DNA of 64,000 nt from Marinobacterium_D sp050908845. Its GTDB lineage: Bacteria; Pseudomonadota; Gammaproteobacteria; Pseudomonadales; Balneatricaceae. The position numbers and the translations under genes were made by a program. Below the pieces are notes generated by a model. It had not been told where the DNA came from and ran no database searches. It was given only the letters and a program-made list of their open reading frames with translations. Of this stretch, positions 43,241 through 52,304 are shown piece after piece. Position 1 is the stretch's first letter, and each line of letters opens with the position of its first letter. Where the stretch lies: contig NZ_CP194171.1 in NCBI RefSeq assembly GCF_050908845.1, positions 2,790,001-2,854,000 of the forward strand, read 5' to 3'.

Positions 43241-43920
43241 TCCGACCAGGAACGCAGGCGACCATCGACGATCTCCACCGCCCTGTCCATTCTTTTCGCC
43301 AGTCCCAGGTCATGGGTCACAGTGATAAACGCGGTGCCCGACTCACGGTTAAGCCTGTCCAGGTAGCTCTCAACCTCCTGCGCGGTATGACGATCAAGAT
43401 TACCCGTCGGCTCATCCATCAATACGCAGGCAGGCCTGCAAACCAGGGCGCGCGCGATCGCGACCCGCTGCCTCTCACCGCCACTCAATTTGCCCGGCTT
43501 GTGCTTAAGCCGATGCGCCAAGCCCACCTGGTCCAGCAGTTCCGCCGCCTCTTTCCGCGCCTGGGCAACACCCTTGCGTCCGATCAGCAGAGGCATCGCC
43601 ACATTTTCCAGTGCCGAAAACTCGTTGAGAAGGTGGTGAAACTGGTAAACGAAACCCAGGTGACGGTTACGAATCGCCGAGCGGCGCGTCTCGCTCACAC
43701 GATACAGCGCCTCACCTGCAACCTCGACCTCACCACTGTCCGGTTTATCCAGTCCACCGAGGATATTCAACAGGGTACTTTTACCACTGCCGGATGCCCC
43801 GATAATGGCCACTTTTTCGCCGGCATTTACGCTCAGCGCCACATCATCGATGATGACCATGTCAGCACCTGCCTCTCGATAACTCCGATGCAGCCCGGAT
43901 GCCTTGAGAACCTCATTCAT
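43228..43920 (-). CDS. lolD: Lipoprotein-releasing system ATP-binding protein LolD
   Basis: The 230-aa ATPase of the Lol transporter that frees outer-membrane lipoproteins from the inner membrane and hands them to LolA. Walker A is AIIGASGSGKSTLLNILGG, the Q-loop region is GFVYQFHHLLNEFSALENVA, the signature is KLSGGERQRVAIARALVCRP, and Walker B is VLMDEPTGNLD. ATG 43920 follows GGAGG; the longer open frame to 43995 lies inside lolC. It overlaps lolC by 8 bases. No second membrane-subunit gene follows, unlike the E. coli lolCDE order. Confidence 0.96.
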   Translation of the reverse strand: MNEVLKASGLHRSYREAGADMVIIDDVALSVNAGEKVAIIGASGSGKSTLLNILGGLDKPDSGEVEVAGEALYRVSETRRSAIRNRHLGFVYQFHHLLNEFSALENVAMPLLIGRKGVAQARKEAAELLDQVGLAHRLKHKPGKLSGGERQRVAIARALVCRPACVLMDEPTGNLDRHTAQEVESYLDRLNRESGTAFITVTHDLGLAKRMDRAVEIVDGRLRSWSDQSS

Positions 43921-45160
43921 AACGCAGAGCCTCCGCCGGCTGTGTGCGCGACGCGCGCCAGGCCGGGTAAATCGTTGCCAGGAAACTGATGCCAAGTGCC
44001 GTGGAGGTGATCAGGAACACGTCCGGCCACTGCAGCTGCGACGGCAGATAGCTGATGAAATAGACGTCCGCCGACAGAAACTGGATTCCAAAGCTCTGCT
44101 CAATCCAGGCAACAATATCAGTCACACTCAGCGCCAGGATAATACCGAGCAGCGTGCCCAGCAGCGTACCGATAACGCCAATCACCACGCCCTGGACCAC
44201 AAACACACGCAGGATTATGGAAGGCGTCGCTCCCATGGTTCGCAGAATGGCGATATCAGCGCGTTTGTCGGTAACGACCATCACCAGGGTCGAAACAATA
44301 TTAAAAGCAGCGACAAACACGATCAGGAAAAGCAGCAGACCGATCATCCGCTTTTCCAGCTGAATCGCCTGGAACAGGTTGCCGTGAGTCCGGGTCCAGT
44401 CACTGGCACTGAGCAGCCGTGACTGGGAGCCAGCCAGCTCACGCACAAGTGAAGGGGCCTGAAACAGATCGTCGAAGTGCAGCTGAATACCGTCAACCGA
44501 GCCCGGCGTCATCCGCTTAAGCCGCGCCGCATCCTCGATATTGATGTAAGCGAGGTTCGCATCCAGTTGCGCACCCACGGAAAATATTCCACTGACCACG
44601 AAGCGCTTCAGACGGGGCGTGATGCCGGCCACACTCACCGAGGCCTCCGGCAACACCAGCGTGACCTTGTCACCGATACTGGCACCCAAATAACGCGCCA
44701 GCAGCTCGCCGAGAACGATCCGGTACTCACCGGCCTTGAGGTCAGCCAACTGCCCCGCGTTCATATGCTGACCTATAATTGAAACCCGGTCTTCGTAGTC
44801 CGGATCAACACCGTTAACCATCACCCCCTGAACCCGGCCTGCATGGGTCAGCATACCCTGCGCCTGGATGTAAGGAGCAACGCCCTGAAGGCCCGGTGTA
44901 GCTTCGATTTCCGCGGCCAGTGATGGCCAGTCTTTCAGCTCGTCACCGTAGGCACTGAGCGTGGCATGGGGCACCATGCCGAGGATCCGCTGCTTCAATT
45001 CCCGGTCAAAGCCGTTCATCACCGACAGCACAAGAATCAGCGCGGCGACACCGAGCATCAACCCGAGCATGGATACCAGCGAAATGAAGGAAATAAAATG
45101 ATTGCCCCGTTTGGCCGCGGTGTAACGCAGACCAACGAAGAGTGAAAGCGGTTTAAACAT
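43913..45160 (-). CDS. lolC: Lipoprotein-releasing system membrane subunit LolC/LolE
   Basis: A 415-aa FtsX-like permease subunit of the Lol transporter. The N-terminal cytoplasmic segment and TM1 (PLSLFVGLRYTAAKRGNHFI, then LVSMLGLMLGVAALILVLSV) are followed by a large periplasmic domain (about 50-265). Three helices close the protein, with the MIGLLLFLIVFVAAFNIVST and TMGATPSIILRVFVVQGVVI motifs. Because it is the only such gene beside lolD, it may be a LolF-type homodimeric subunit instead of one of a LolC/LolE pair. A second copy elsewhere cannot be excluded. ATG 45160 is chosen by homology; the open frame to 45274 would overlap the PilZ gene. Confidence 0.92.
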   Translation of the reverse strand: MFKPLSLFVGLRYTAAKRGNHFISFISLVSMLGLMLGVAALILVLSVMNGFDRELKQRILGMVPHATLSAYGDELKDWPSLAAEIEATPGLQGVAPYIQAQGMLTHAGRVQGVMVNGVDPDYEDRVSIIGQHMNAGQLADLKAGEYRIVLGELLARYLGASIGDKVTLVLPEASVSVAGITPRLKRFVVSGIFSVGAQLDANLAYINIEDAARLKRMTPGSVDGIQLHFDDLFQAPSLVRELAGSQSRLLSASDWTRTHGNLFQAIQLEKRMIGLLLFLIVFVAAFNIVSTLVMVVTDKRADIAILRTMGATPSIILRVFVVQGVVIGVIGTLLGTLLGIILALSVTDIVAWIEQSFGIQFLSADVYFISYLPSQLQWPDVFLITSTALGISFLATIYPAWRASRTQPAEALRYE

Positions 45161-45253
45161 TAAGTACTCTAGTCCCTGATCCCGGGCTAACAGCCGGGCC
45201 GCATATTTGTTTATACTCGCACAAGACGACTTGAAAGCCTGAAGGAGCCTGCA

Positions 45254-45811
45254 GTGGACCAGGAGCGCCGCCAATATTATCGAATCGACAAGCCCGTTGT
45301 GCTCGACTACAAGGTCGTGTCACAGGAGGATGTCGCAGGCTCATCCCAGCCCCACCAGTTCAACGTATCGCCCTATTTTCTGTTGCAGAGTCAGCTGGCC
45401 GAGATCGACTCCGAATCCCAGCACCTGATCTACAAGATCGGAGAGTCTACCCCACATCTGGCCTCGTATCTGCAACAACTCAACAAAAAGGTCGACCTGA
45501 TCGCGCGAACCATCGCAGGGAGCGAACTGGACCTTGAGTCCAGCCAACTGCAGACCATCAACCTGAGCGAAGGCGGCCTATCGTTTATCGCGCCAGAGAG
45601 CATGGAGACAGAAGGCTTCCTCGCCCTCAAGCTGGTGTTCCCTGACAACGGTTTGGGACTGCTGCTGTACGCAGAGGTTCAACGCTGCGCCAAAGTTGAC
45701 GGCGGACATGAGATCGGGGTGGCGTTCCTCAGAATGCCGGAGAGCTGCCGTACGCTGCTGGCGCGACTGGTACTCGAAGCCCAGGCACGCGACCGCCAGG
45801 AACAGCTTTAA
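45254..45811 (+). CDS. PilZ-domain cyclic di-GMP receptor with a helical insertion
   Basis: A 185-aa PilZ protein. The RxxxR half of the c-di-GMP site is at residues 6-10 (RRQYYRI) and the second half, NLSEGG, at 103-108. In ordinary PilZ domains the two are about 20-35 residues apart. Here about 92 lie between, including a predicted helical, heptad-like stretch (LLQSQLAEIDSESQHLIYKI to LQQLNKKVDLIARTI). This is the layout of the tetrameric PilZ subtype described in Xanthomonas. The start is GTG 45254 after GAAGGAG. It is divergent from lolC and overlaps the next gene by one base. Confidence 0.85.
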   Translation: MDQERRQYYRIDKPVVLDYKVVSQEDVAGSSQPHQFNVSPYFLLQSQLAEIDSESQHLIYKIGESTPHLASYLQQLNKKVDLIARTIAGSELDLESSQLQTINLSEGGLSFIAPESMETEGFLALKLVFPDNGLGLLLYAEVQRCAKVDGGHEIGVAFLRMPESCRTLLARLVLEAQARDRQEQL

Positions 45812-46122
45812 TGTCCAGGACCTCTTACCCCAATAAAACCCTCCACCACTTGGGCGTGGGCGTCGCCTTTCTCGGCCTGATCCTCTGGTTCTTTGCCGGC
45901 CGCGAGCTGGGCTTACTGGACTGGGCGGTCTCGATCGCGCCGCAAGGCTACAGCGGCGCGGCGATAATGCTGGCGATCATAGTAATGATGACACCCGCTT
46001 TCGCGCTCTGGACCCTGTTCAACCGGTGGCTGGAGCGCAAACTGGGAGTCACGGGCCGCTACCTGGAAGACGAGTACTACGCGGCGCAAAACGACAAAGA
46101 GGAAAAAAAGCAGCCGCACTGA
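45811..46122 (+). CDS. Small two-helix membrane protein of unknown function
   Basis: A 103-aa protein I do not recognise. Two hydrophobic helices (about 16-37, VAFLGLILWFFAGRELGLL, and about 49-70, AAIMLAIIVMMTPAFALWTL) are followed by a charged tail ending EEKKQPH. Its ATG shares a base with the PilZ stop codon (TAATG), so it is translationally coupled to the c-di-GMP receptor and may act with it at the membrane. A bidirectional terminator follows at 46174. Confidence 0.7.
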   Translation: MSRTSYPNKTLHHLGVGVAFLGLILWFFAGRELGLLDWAVSIAPQGYSGAAIMLAIIVMMTPAFALWTLFNRWLERKLGVTGRYLEDEYYAAQNDKEEKKQPH

Positions 46123-46173
46123 TGCAGCCGATTGGCGCTATCAACTCTACGGCATTCGCTGCAGTCGAATACG

Positions 46174-46200
46174 AAAAAAGGGGCAAACGCCCCTTTTTTT
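46174..46200. terminator. Bidirectional terminator between the PilZ operon and sthA
   Basis: GGGGC-AAAC-GCCCC, with six As on the left and eight Ts on the right, works on both strands. It ends the PilZ operon and the convergent sthA gene. Confidence 0.9.
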
Positions 46201-46220
46201 CATCTCCGGATCCCCCTGAT

Positions 46221-47621
46221 TCAGAGGTTATCGATACGGTTTAGACCTGCGATCGCCGCCACGCGATAGGCTTCCGCCATGGTCGGATAGTTGAAGGTGG
46301 TATTGATGAAGTACTTCAGCGTATTTGCCTCACCTTCCTGCGCCATGATCGCCTGACCGATGTGAACGATCTCCGAGGCCTGGTCACCGAAACAGTGGAT
46401 ACCGAGGATCTCCAGCGTCTCGCGATGGAACAGGATTTTCAGCATACCCACCGGCTCACCGGAAATCTGTGCACGGGCCGTATCCTTGAAGAACGCCTGA
46501 CCCGCCTCGTAAGGTACCGCCTCTGCCGTCAACTCCTCTTCGGTCTTACCAATAGAGCTGATCTCGGGAATGGTATAGATACCTGTCGGTACTTCATTGA
46601 TGTAGCGGAAGTCATCGCCGTTTAACATGTCAGCGGCAGCGGCACGCCCCTGGTCCAGTGCAGCAGAGGCCAGGCTCGGCCAGCCGACCACGTCACCGAC
46701 GGCATACACACCTTCAGCTTCGGTGTGATAATGCCCATCCACAGACAACTGACCGCGATTGTTTGCTGACAGGCCGATATTTTCCAGGCCAAGATGCGCA
46801 GTGTTACCGGTACGGCCATTACACCAGAGGAAGGCATCCGCGCGGATACGCTTGCCTGATTTCAGGTTGATGATCACGCCATGACCATCGCCCTCAACCG
46901 ACTGATACTCTTCATTATGGAGAATTTTCACCGCGTTATTACGCAGGTGGTAGCTGAGCGCGTCGGAGATCTCGCTGTCGAGGAAAGAAAGCAGACGATC
47001 CCGGGTATCGATCAGATCCACCTTAACGCCGAGTCCGCTGAAGATCGATGCGTATTCACAGCCGATAACACCGGCACCGTAGATCACCAGCGTGCGCGGG
47101 GTGTGGCTCAGCTTGAGAATTGTATCGGAGTTGTAGATACGGGGATGATCGAAATCGATATCCTCCGGTGTGTAAGGGCTTGAGCCGGTGGCGATAACAA
47201 AGTTCTTGCCGCGCAGCACCTCGCGCGCATTGGAATGGCCTTCGATAATCACTTCACCCGGTTTGCTGAACTGGGCACGACCAAAAAACACATCGACGCG
47301 GTTACGTGCGTAGAAGTTGGTCCTTAGCATCACCTGGTTGGAAATGACTTTCTCAGCGCGATTAAGCACTTTGGGGAAGGAGAACCAACGCGGCTCGCCG
47401 ATGTCACGGAACATCGGGTTGGTGTTGAATTCAATGATCTGTTTAACGGAGTGACGCAGCGCTTTGGAGGGGATAGTTCCTTTGTGGGTACAGTTACCGC
47501 CGACCGTATCCTGCTCCTCGACGACAGCCACGCGCTTGCCTTTCTTGGCAGCACTCATGGCGGCGCCTTCGCCCGCAGGTCCGGACCCGATAACAACGAC
47601 ATCATAGTCATATACAGCCAT
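46221..47621 (-). CDS. sthA: Soluble pyridine nucleotide transhydrogenase
   Basis: SthA is a cytoplasmic FAD enzyme that exchanges reducing equivalents between NADPH and NAD+. The 466-aa product has the FAD motif VVVIGSGPAGEGAAMSAAKK, then VGGNCTHKGTIPSKALRH, where only one Cys remains. Loss of the second redox Cys separates it from lipoamide dehydrogenase. The NAD-binding IYGAGVIGCEYASIFSGLGV and the C-terminal interface FNYPTMAEAYRVAAIAGLN are typical. AAGGGG precedes the ATG. It lies next to the nqr cluster, which fits a role in redox balance. Confidence 0.96.
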   Translation of the reverse strand: MAVYDYDVVVIGSGPAGEGAAMSAAKKGKRVAVVEEQDTVGGNCTHKGTIPSKALRHSVKQIIEFNTNPMFRDIGEPRWFSFPKVLNRAEKVISNQVMLRTNFYARNRVDVFFGRAQFSKPGEVIIEGHSNAREVLRGKNFVIATGSSPYTPEDIDFDHPRIYNSDTILKLSHTPRTLVIYGAGVIGCEYASIFSGLGVKVDLIDTRDRLLSFLDSEISDALSYHLRNNAVKILHNEEYQSVEGDGHGVIINLKSGKRIRADAFLWCNGRTGNTAHLGLENIGLSANNRGQLSVDGHYHTEAEGVYAVGDVVGWPSLASAALDQGRAAAADMLNGDDFRYINEVPTGIYTIPEISSIGKTEEELTAEAVPYEAGQAFFKDTARAQISGEPVGMLKILFHRETLEILGIHCFGDQASEIVHIGQAIMAQEGEANTLKYFINTTFNYPTMAEAYRVAAIAGLNRIDNL

Positions 47622-47718
47622 TCATTTCCCCTTATGCAGTGCACTGGTACAGGTCGTGGCCCACCCTGGTTGAATGGCGCAGCCACGCCCCATTATATTT
47701 TCGAATTACACGGTTCGC

Positions 47719-47952
47719 TTAACGTGCTTTGACTTCGTAAGCGAGTTCTTCCGGCGCTTCGCCGTTATCTTTACGCTGTTCTTTCTCGCAGCGATCTTTA
47801 TCACCGCCACAGATGTCGCAGGCGGTATCCATGCCAAGCGCATTCATTCCCCCACAGGAACCTGCGATCGGCTTACGACCCATGAGCACACCCACCGACA
47901 TGGCGATGATAATGCCCAGCAAAATAACAAAGGTAAGTATCATGATATCCAT
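47719..47952 (-). CDS. nqrM: Na+-NQR maturation protein NqrM
   Basis: A 77-aa membrane protein needed to assemble the Na+-NQR complex, probably by delivering iron to the cysteine site between NqrD and NqrE. One N-terminal helix (ILTFVILLGIIIAMSVGVLM) is followed by cysteine motifs SCGGMNALGMDTACDICGG and one more Cys in KDRCEK. The position after apbE is the usual one. GGAGGTGAAC precedes the ATG, which shares a base with the apbE stop. Confidence 0.93.
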   Translation of the reverse strand: MDIMILTFVILLGIIIAMSVGVLMGRKPIAGSCGGMNALGMDTACDICGGDKDRCEKEQRKDNGEAPEELAYEVKAR

Positions 47953-48977
47953 CAGTTCACCTCCTGCAGAAACTTGTCGAACTCCGGCGTAGAACGCTCT
48001 ATAAAGCCCTCGCCCTGCTTGATAATGAAAAATGCGGCGATCCCGTGTTCCTCGGCGAACTTTGGCCCCGCCTCGTCACCGAGTACCGTCAGTGTCGTGG
48101 CCAGCGCATCAGCCTCGTAGCACTTCGGTCGCAATACCGTCACCGATGCCAGCTTATGCGTGATCGGTCGACCGGTACGTGGATCGATTGTATGAGAGAA
48201 ACGCTGACCGTTTTCCTCGAAGTAGTTGCGATAATCGCCGGATGTGGCGATGCCGGTGTCACTGACGCTGACGATACGTTCCACGTCGCGCTCACCAACC
48301 ACCGGGCTCTCGATGGCGATTCGCCAATCCTGCTCCCCCGGCTTCAGACCGGAAGCCCTCAGCTCACCACCAATCTCCACCAGGTAATCTTTGATTCCCT
48401 GTTGCTCGAGAAGTGCCGCGACCTCGTCGACACCATAGCCCTTGGCTATTGCAGACAGGTCAACGTATTGATTACCGCTTTTTGTCAGCCTGTCACCTTC
48501 AACCGAAATGTTCTGGTAACCGACCTCGCCACGCAGACTTTCGACCTTCTCCTCCGACGGCGCCTTTATGATACGCCCATCGGGACCAAACCCCCAAAGA
48601 TTCACCAGCGGACCGACGGTTACATCGAAAGCGCCATCACTTAACCGGCTGATTCTGAGAGATTCAGAAACCACCTCCGCCAGCTGTGGCGAGACCTCGA
48701 GACTGGCGCCTGCCGGCAGCGCATTAAAACGTGACAACTCTGAGTCGTCGATATAGGTCGACATCTGCTGGTTCACCTGCTTTAACAGGTCATCCACCAG
48801 CGGCCGCAACGTTTCAATTCGTCCCTCATCGGTATCGACCCAGCGGATGCTGTAGGTCGTTCCCATGGTCATGCCGCTGAAGCCGATGACCTCGGGTTCG
48901 CGGGAACAGCCACTCAGAACGAAAACGGCCAGCAGCAGAGCTGCCGGCCATTTCAGGTAGCGTTTAACTACGGCCAT
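47952..48977 (-). CDS. apbE: FAD:protein FMN transferase (flavin transferase ApbE)
   Basis: A 341-aa periplasmic lipoprotein that attaches FMN to threonines in NqrB and NqrC. The lipobox is VFVLSGCSREPEV (Cys near residue 24). The fold is marked by GMTMGTTYSIRWVDTDEG, DGAFDVTVGPLVNLWGFGPD, DLSAIAKGYGVDEVA and FSHTIDPRTGRPI. It follows nqrF by 5 bp and is part of the nqr operon, so enzyme and substrate subunits are made together. Confidence 0.96.
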   Translation of the reverse strand: MAVVKRYLKWPAALLLAVFVLSGCSREPEVIGFSGMTMGTTYSIRWVDTDEGRIETLRPLVDDLLKQVNQQMSTYIDDSELSRFNALPAGASLEVSPQLAEVVSESLRISRLSDGAFDVTVGPLVNLWGFGPDGRIIKAPSEEKVESLRGEVGYQNISVEGDRLTKSGNQYVDLSAIAKGYGVDEVAALLEQQGIKDYLVEIGGELRASGLKPGEQDWRIAIESPVVGERDVERIVSVSDTGIATSGDYRNYFEENGQRFSHTIDPRTGRPITHKLASVTVLRPKCYEADALATTLTVLGDEAGPKFAEEHGIAAFFIIKQGEGFIERSTPEFDKFLQEVN

Positions 48978-48982
48978 CCAGA

Positions 48983-50212
48983 TTAACCACCGAAGTCATC
49001 AAGCAGGATGTTTTCCGGCTCAACGCCGAGGTCTTCCAGCATCTTGATAACAGAGGCGTTCATCATTGGCGGTCCACACATGTAGTACTCGCAATCTTCA
49101 GGCGCGTCGTGATCCTTCAGATAGTGCTCGTACAGCACGTTATGGATAAAGCCGGTGTAACCGGTCCAGTTATCCTCCGGCAGCGGATCCGACAGCGCCA
49201 GATGCCACTTGAAGTTCTCGTTCTCTTCAGCCAGCTGGTCGAACTCTTCCACGTAGAAGGCTTCACGGGTTGAACGTGCGCCGTACCAGAAAGAGATCTT
49301 GCGCTTGGAGTTCAGGCGCTTGAGCTGGTCGAAGATGTGCGAACGCATCGGGGCCATACCAGCACCACCGCCGATGAAGACCATCTCGTTGTCGGTATCC
49401 TTGGCGAAGAACTCACCGAAGGGTCCGTATACGGTGATCTTGTCACCCGGCTTCAGGCTGAAGACATAGGAAGACATCTGGCCCGGCGGAATACCCTGGG
49501 TGCCCGGAGGCGGCGAAGCGATACGGATGTTGAATTTAACAACGCCCTTCTCTTCCGGGTAGTTCGCCATGGAGTAGGCACGGATAACCGGCTCGTCAAC
49601 CTTGGAGACATACTGCCAGAGGTTGAACTTGTCCCAATCGCCGCGGAACTCTTCTTCGATGTCGAAATCCTTGTAGTGGACTTCATGGGCCGGCGCTTCC
49701 AGCTGTACGTAACCACCGGCACGGAAGTCGACGTTCTCGCCTTCCGGCAGTTTCAGCGTCAGCTCCTTGATGAAGGTTGCCACGTTCGGGTTGGACTCGA
49801 CGGTGCACTCCCACTTCTTCACACCGAAGACATCGTCTTCAACGTGGATTTTCATATCCTGCTTCACCGCGACCTGGCAGGACAGACGCCAGCCCTCTTT
49901 CGCTTCACGCAGGTTGAAGTGGGACTCTTCGGTGGGCAGCATGGAGCCGCCACCATCGGTCACCTGACACTTACACTGTGCACAGGTACCACCGCCACCA
50001 CAGGCTGACGCCAGGAAGATCCCTTTGTCGGCGAGAGTCTGCAGCAGCTTGCCGCCAGCCGGAACAGTGATCGACTTCTCGGGATCATCGTTGATCTCGA
50101 TGGTCACATTACCGGAACTGACCAGTTTAGCGCGTGCGGCCAGGATCACGGCGACCAGTGCAAGCACCACCACCGTGAACATGACCACACCCAGAATGAT
50201 TTCTACATTCAT
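48983..50212 (-). CDS. nqrF: Na+-NQR subunit F (NADH dehydrogenase)
   Basis: The 409-aa entry subunit that oxidises NADH. It has one N-terminal helix (ILGVVMFTVVVLALVAVILA). A [2Fe-2S] ferredoxin domain follows, with cysteines in FLASACGGGGTCAQCKCQV and LSCQVAVKQD. An FAD domain has RAYSMANYPEEKGVVKFNIR, and an NADH domain has MVFIGGGAGMAPMRSHIFDQ and YYMCGPPMMNASV. All cofactor motifs are intact. Length is normal (about 407). Confidence 0.97.
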   Translation of the reverse strand: MNVEIILGVVMFTVVVLALVAVILAARAKLVSSGNVTIEINDDPEKSITVPAGGKLLQTLADKGIFLASACGGGGTCAQCKCQVTDGGGSMLPTEESHFNLREAKEGWRLSCQVAVKQDMKIHVEDDVFGVKKWECTVESNPNVATFIKELTLKLPEGENVDFRAGGYVQLEAPAHEVHYKDFDIEEEFRGDWDKFNLWQYVSKVDEPVIRAYSMANYPEEKGVVKFNIRIASPPPGTQGIPPGQMSSYVFSLKPGDKITVYGPFGEFFAKDTDNEMVFIGGGAGMAPMRSHIFDQLKRLNSKRKISFWYGARSTREAFYVEEFDQLAEENENFKWHLALSDPLPEDNWTGYTGFIHNVLYEHYLKDHDAPEDCEYYMCGPPMMNASVIKMLEDLGVEPENILLDDFGG

Positions 50213-50250
50213 AGGTTTATTCCATCCTTAATGCTGTTCATACCCAGCTG

Positions 50251-50859
<609 letters not shown>

Positions 50860-50862
50860 GAC

Positions 50863-51522
50863 TTACGCAGCCCCCTTCTTGCTGTTCGGGTACATGGTGT
50901 ACTCCGGCTTTTCGACCTGTTCTTTACGCAGGGTACGCACACCCCAGATGAACATGCCGATCAGGAAGAACGCACTCGGCGGCAGCAGCAGCATACCGTT
51001 ACCCTGGTACCAGCCACCGTTGTTCACCAACGGCAGGATCTCGATACCGAACAGGGAACCTGAACCGAAGAGTTCGCGGAAGAAACCGACAAACATCAGC
51101 ACCAGACCGTAACCCAGACCGTTACCGATACCATCGAAGAAGCTCTGGATCGGCGGGTTCTTCATGGCGAAGGCTTCCGCGCGGCCCATAACGATACAGT
51201 TGGTGATAATCAGACCAACAAATACCGACAGCTGCTTGGAGATCTCGTAGGCAAACGCCTTGAGGATCTGGTCAACCACGATTACCAGAGAGGCGATGAT
51301 CGTCATCTGCACGATGATACGGATATTGCCCGGAATGTGGTTACGGATCAGCGATACGAAGAAGTTCGAGAACGCTGTAACCGCGATTACGGCAAGACTC
51401 ATAACCAGAGCCGTTGCCAGGTTTGACGTTACCGCCAGTGCAGAACAGATACCCAGGATCTGAAGCGCGATCGGGTTGTTCTTAAGGATTGGCGACGTCA
51501 GGACATCTTTAGTCGTGGACAT
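50863..51522 (-). CDS. nqrD: Na+-NQR subunit D
   Basis: A 219-aa six-helix subunit. The markers are NPIALQILGICSALAVTSNL, SVFVGLIITNCIVMGRAEAF (Cys of the iron site) and the C-terminal SAFFLIGMFIWGVRTLR. ATG 51522 is chosen; it follows GGGGAGG by 7 bases and lies 2 bp after the nqrC stop. An upstream in-frame TTG (51528) is less likely. Confidence 0.97.
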   Translation of the reverse strand: MSTTKDVLTSPILKNNPIALQILGICSALAVTSNLATALVMSLAVIAVTAFSNFFVSLIRNHIPGNIRIIVQMTIIASLVIVVDQILKAFAYEISKQLSVFVGLIITNCIVMGRAEAFAMKNPPIQSFFDGIGNGLGYGLVLMFVGFFRELFGSGSLFGIEILPLVNNGGWYQGNGMLLLPPSAFFLIGMFIWGVRTLRKEQVEKPEYTMYPNSKKGAA

Positions 51523-51524
51523 AA

Positions 51525-52304
51525 TCAAGCCTCCCCTGCACGCAGGTTATTCAGGAACGGCGCGTAACCGTTTTCACCCATCCAGTACTGCAACAGGTAA
51601 GTTACGCCGTTACTGGTCAGAGTTGCACCGGACAGGCCATCGACCTTGTGCTCTGCATCAGCGGTTTCAGCACCGACGCTACCCTTGATCAGGCGAATTT
51701 CCGGATCGGTAGTATCCTCGGCGTAGACCTCTTTGCCCGGCCACAGCGCTTTCCAGGCGGGGTTGTCCACTTCGCCACCCAGTCCCGGTGTTTCCGCATG
51801 AGAGTAGAAACCGAGACCGACGATAGTGTTCAGGTCACCTTCCAGCGCCAGAAAACCGTAAAGTGTAGACCAGAGACCGTAACCGTGAACCGGCAGAATC
51901 ACCTTTTCAAGATCGTTGGCAGCGTCACGCACGATATAAACCGGCATCACGTTCGCCTGATACTTGATGGAAGCGATATCTTCGCTGCGCGGTACCGGGT
52001 GACCCAGTTCAGGATCCTTGGCCGCTTTGGCAGCATCGTAGTTGGCAACCGGCTCTTCAACGAACTTGCCGCTGTCGAGATCCACGTAACGGGTTTCGAT
52101 CTGCGCGAACAGCTCGTCGACAGACTTGGACGGATCACTGATGCCCGCCGCTGCCAGGATGTTGGACTTACGATCCAGCTCCTTGTTGGCAACCTGCTTC
52201 GGCTTCAGCAGTACCGCCGCCGCGGACACGACAACGGAGCAGATTACGCAGAGCAGGATCGTAACGGTAAGTGTCTTACCGATAGTATCGTTATTAGACG
52301 ACAT
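51525..52304 (-). CDS. nqrC: Na+-NQR subunit C
   Basis: A 259-aa subunit with one N-terminal helix (TLTVTILLCVICSVVVSAAA) and a periplasmic domain that carries covalent FMN. The flavinylation motif is DGLSGATLTSNGV, where ApbE links FMN to the Thr. GYGLWSTLYGFLALEGDLNT and GFYSHAETPGLGGEVDNP are also typical. The start overlaps the end of nqrB by 11 bases. Confidence 0.97.
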   Translation of the reverse strand: MSSNNDTIGKTLTVTILLCVICSVVVSAAAVLLKPKQVANKELDRKSNILAAAGISDPSKSVDELFAQIETRYVDLDSGKFVEEPVANYDAAKAAKDPELGHPVPRSEDIASIKYQANVMPVYIVRDAANDLEKVILPVHGYGLWSTLYGFLALEGDLNTIVGLGFYSHAETPGLGGEVDNPAWKALWPGKEVYAEDTTDPEIRLIKGSVGAETADAEHKVDGLSGATLTSNGVTYLLQYWMGENGYAPFLNNLRAGEA

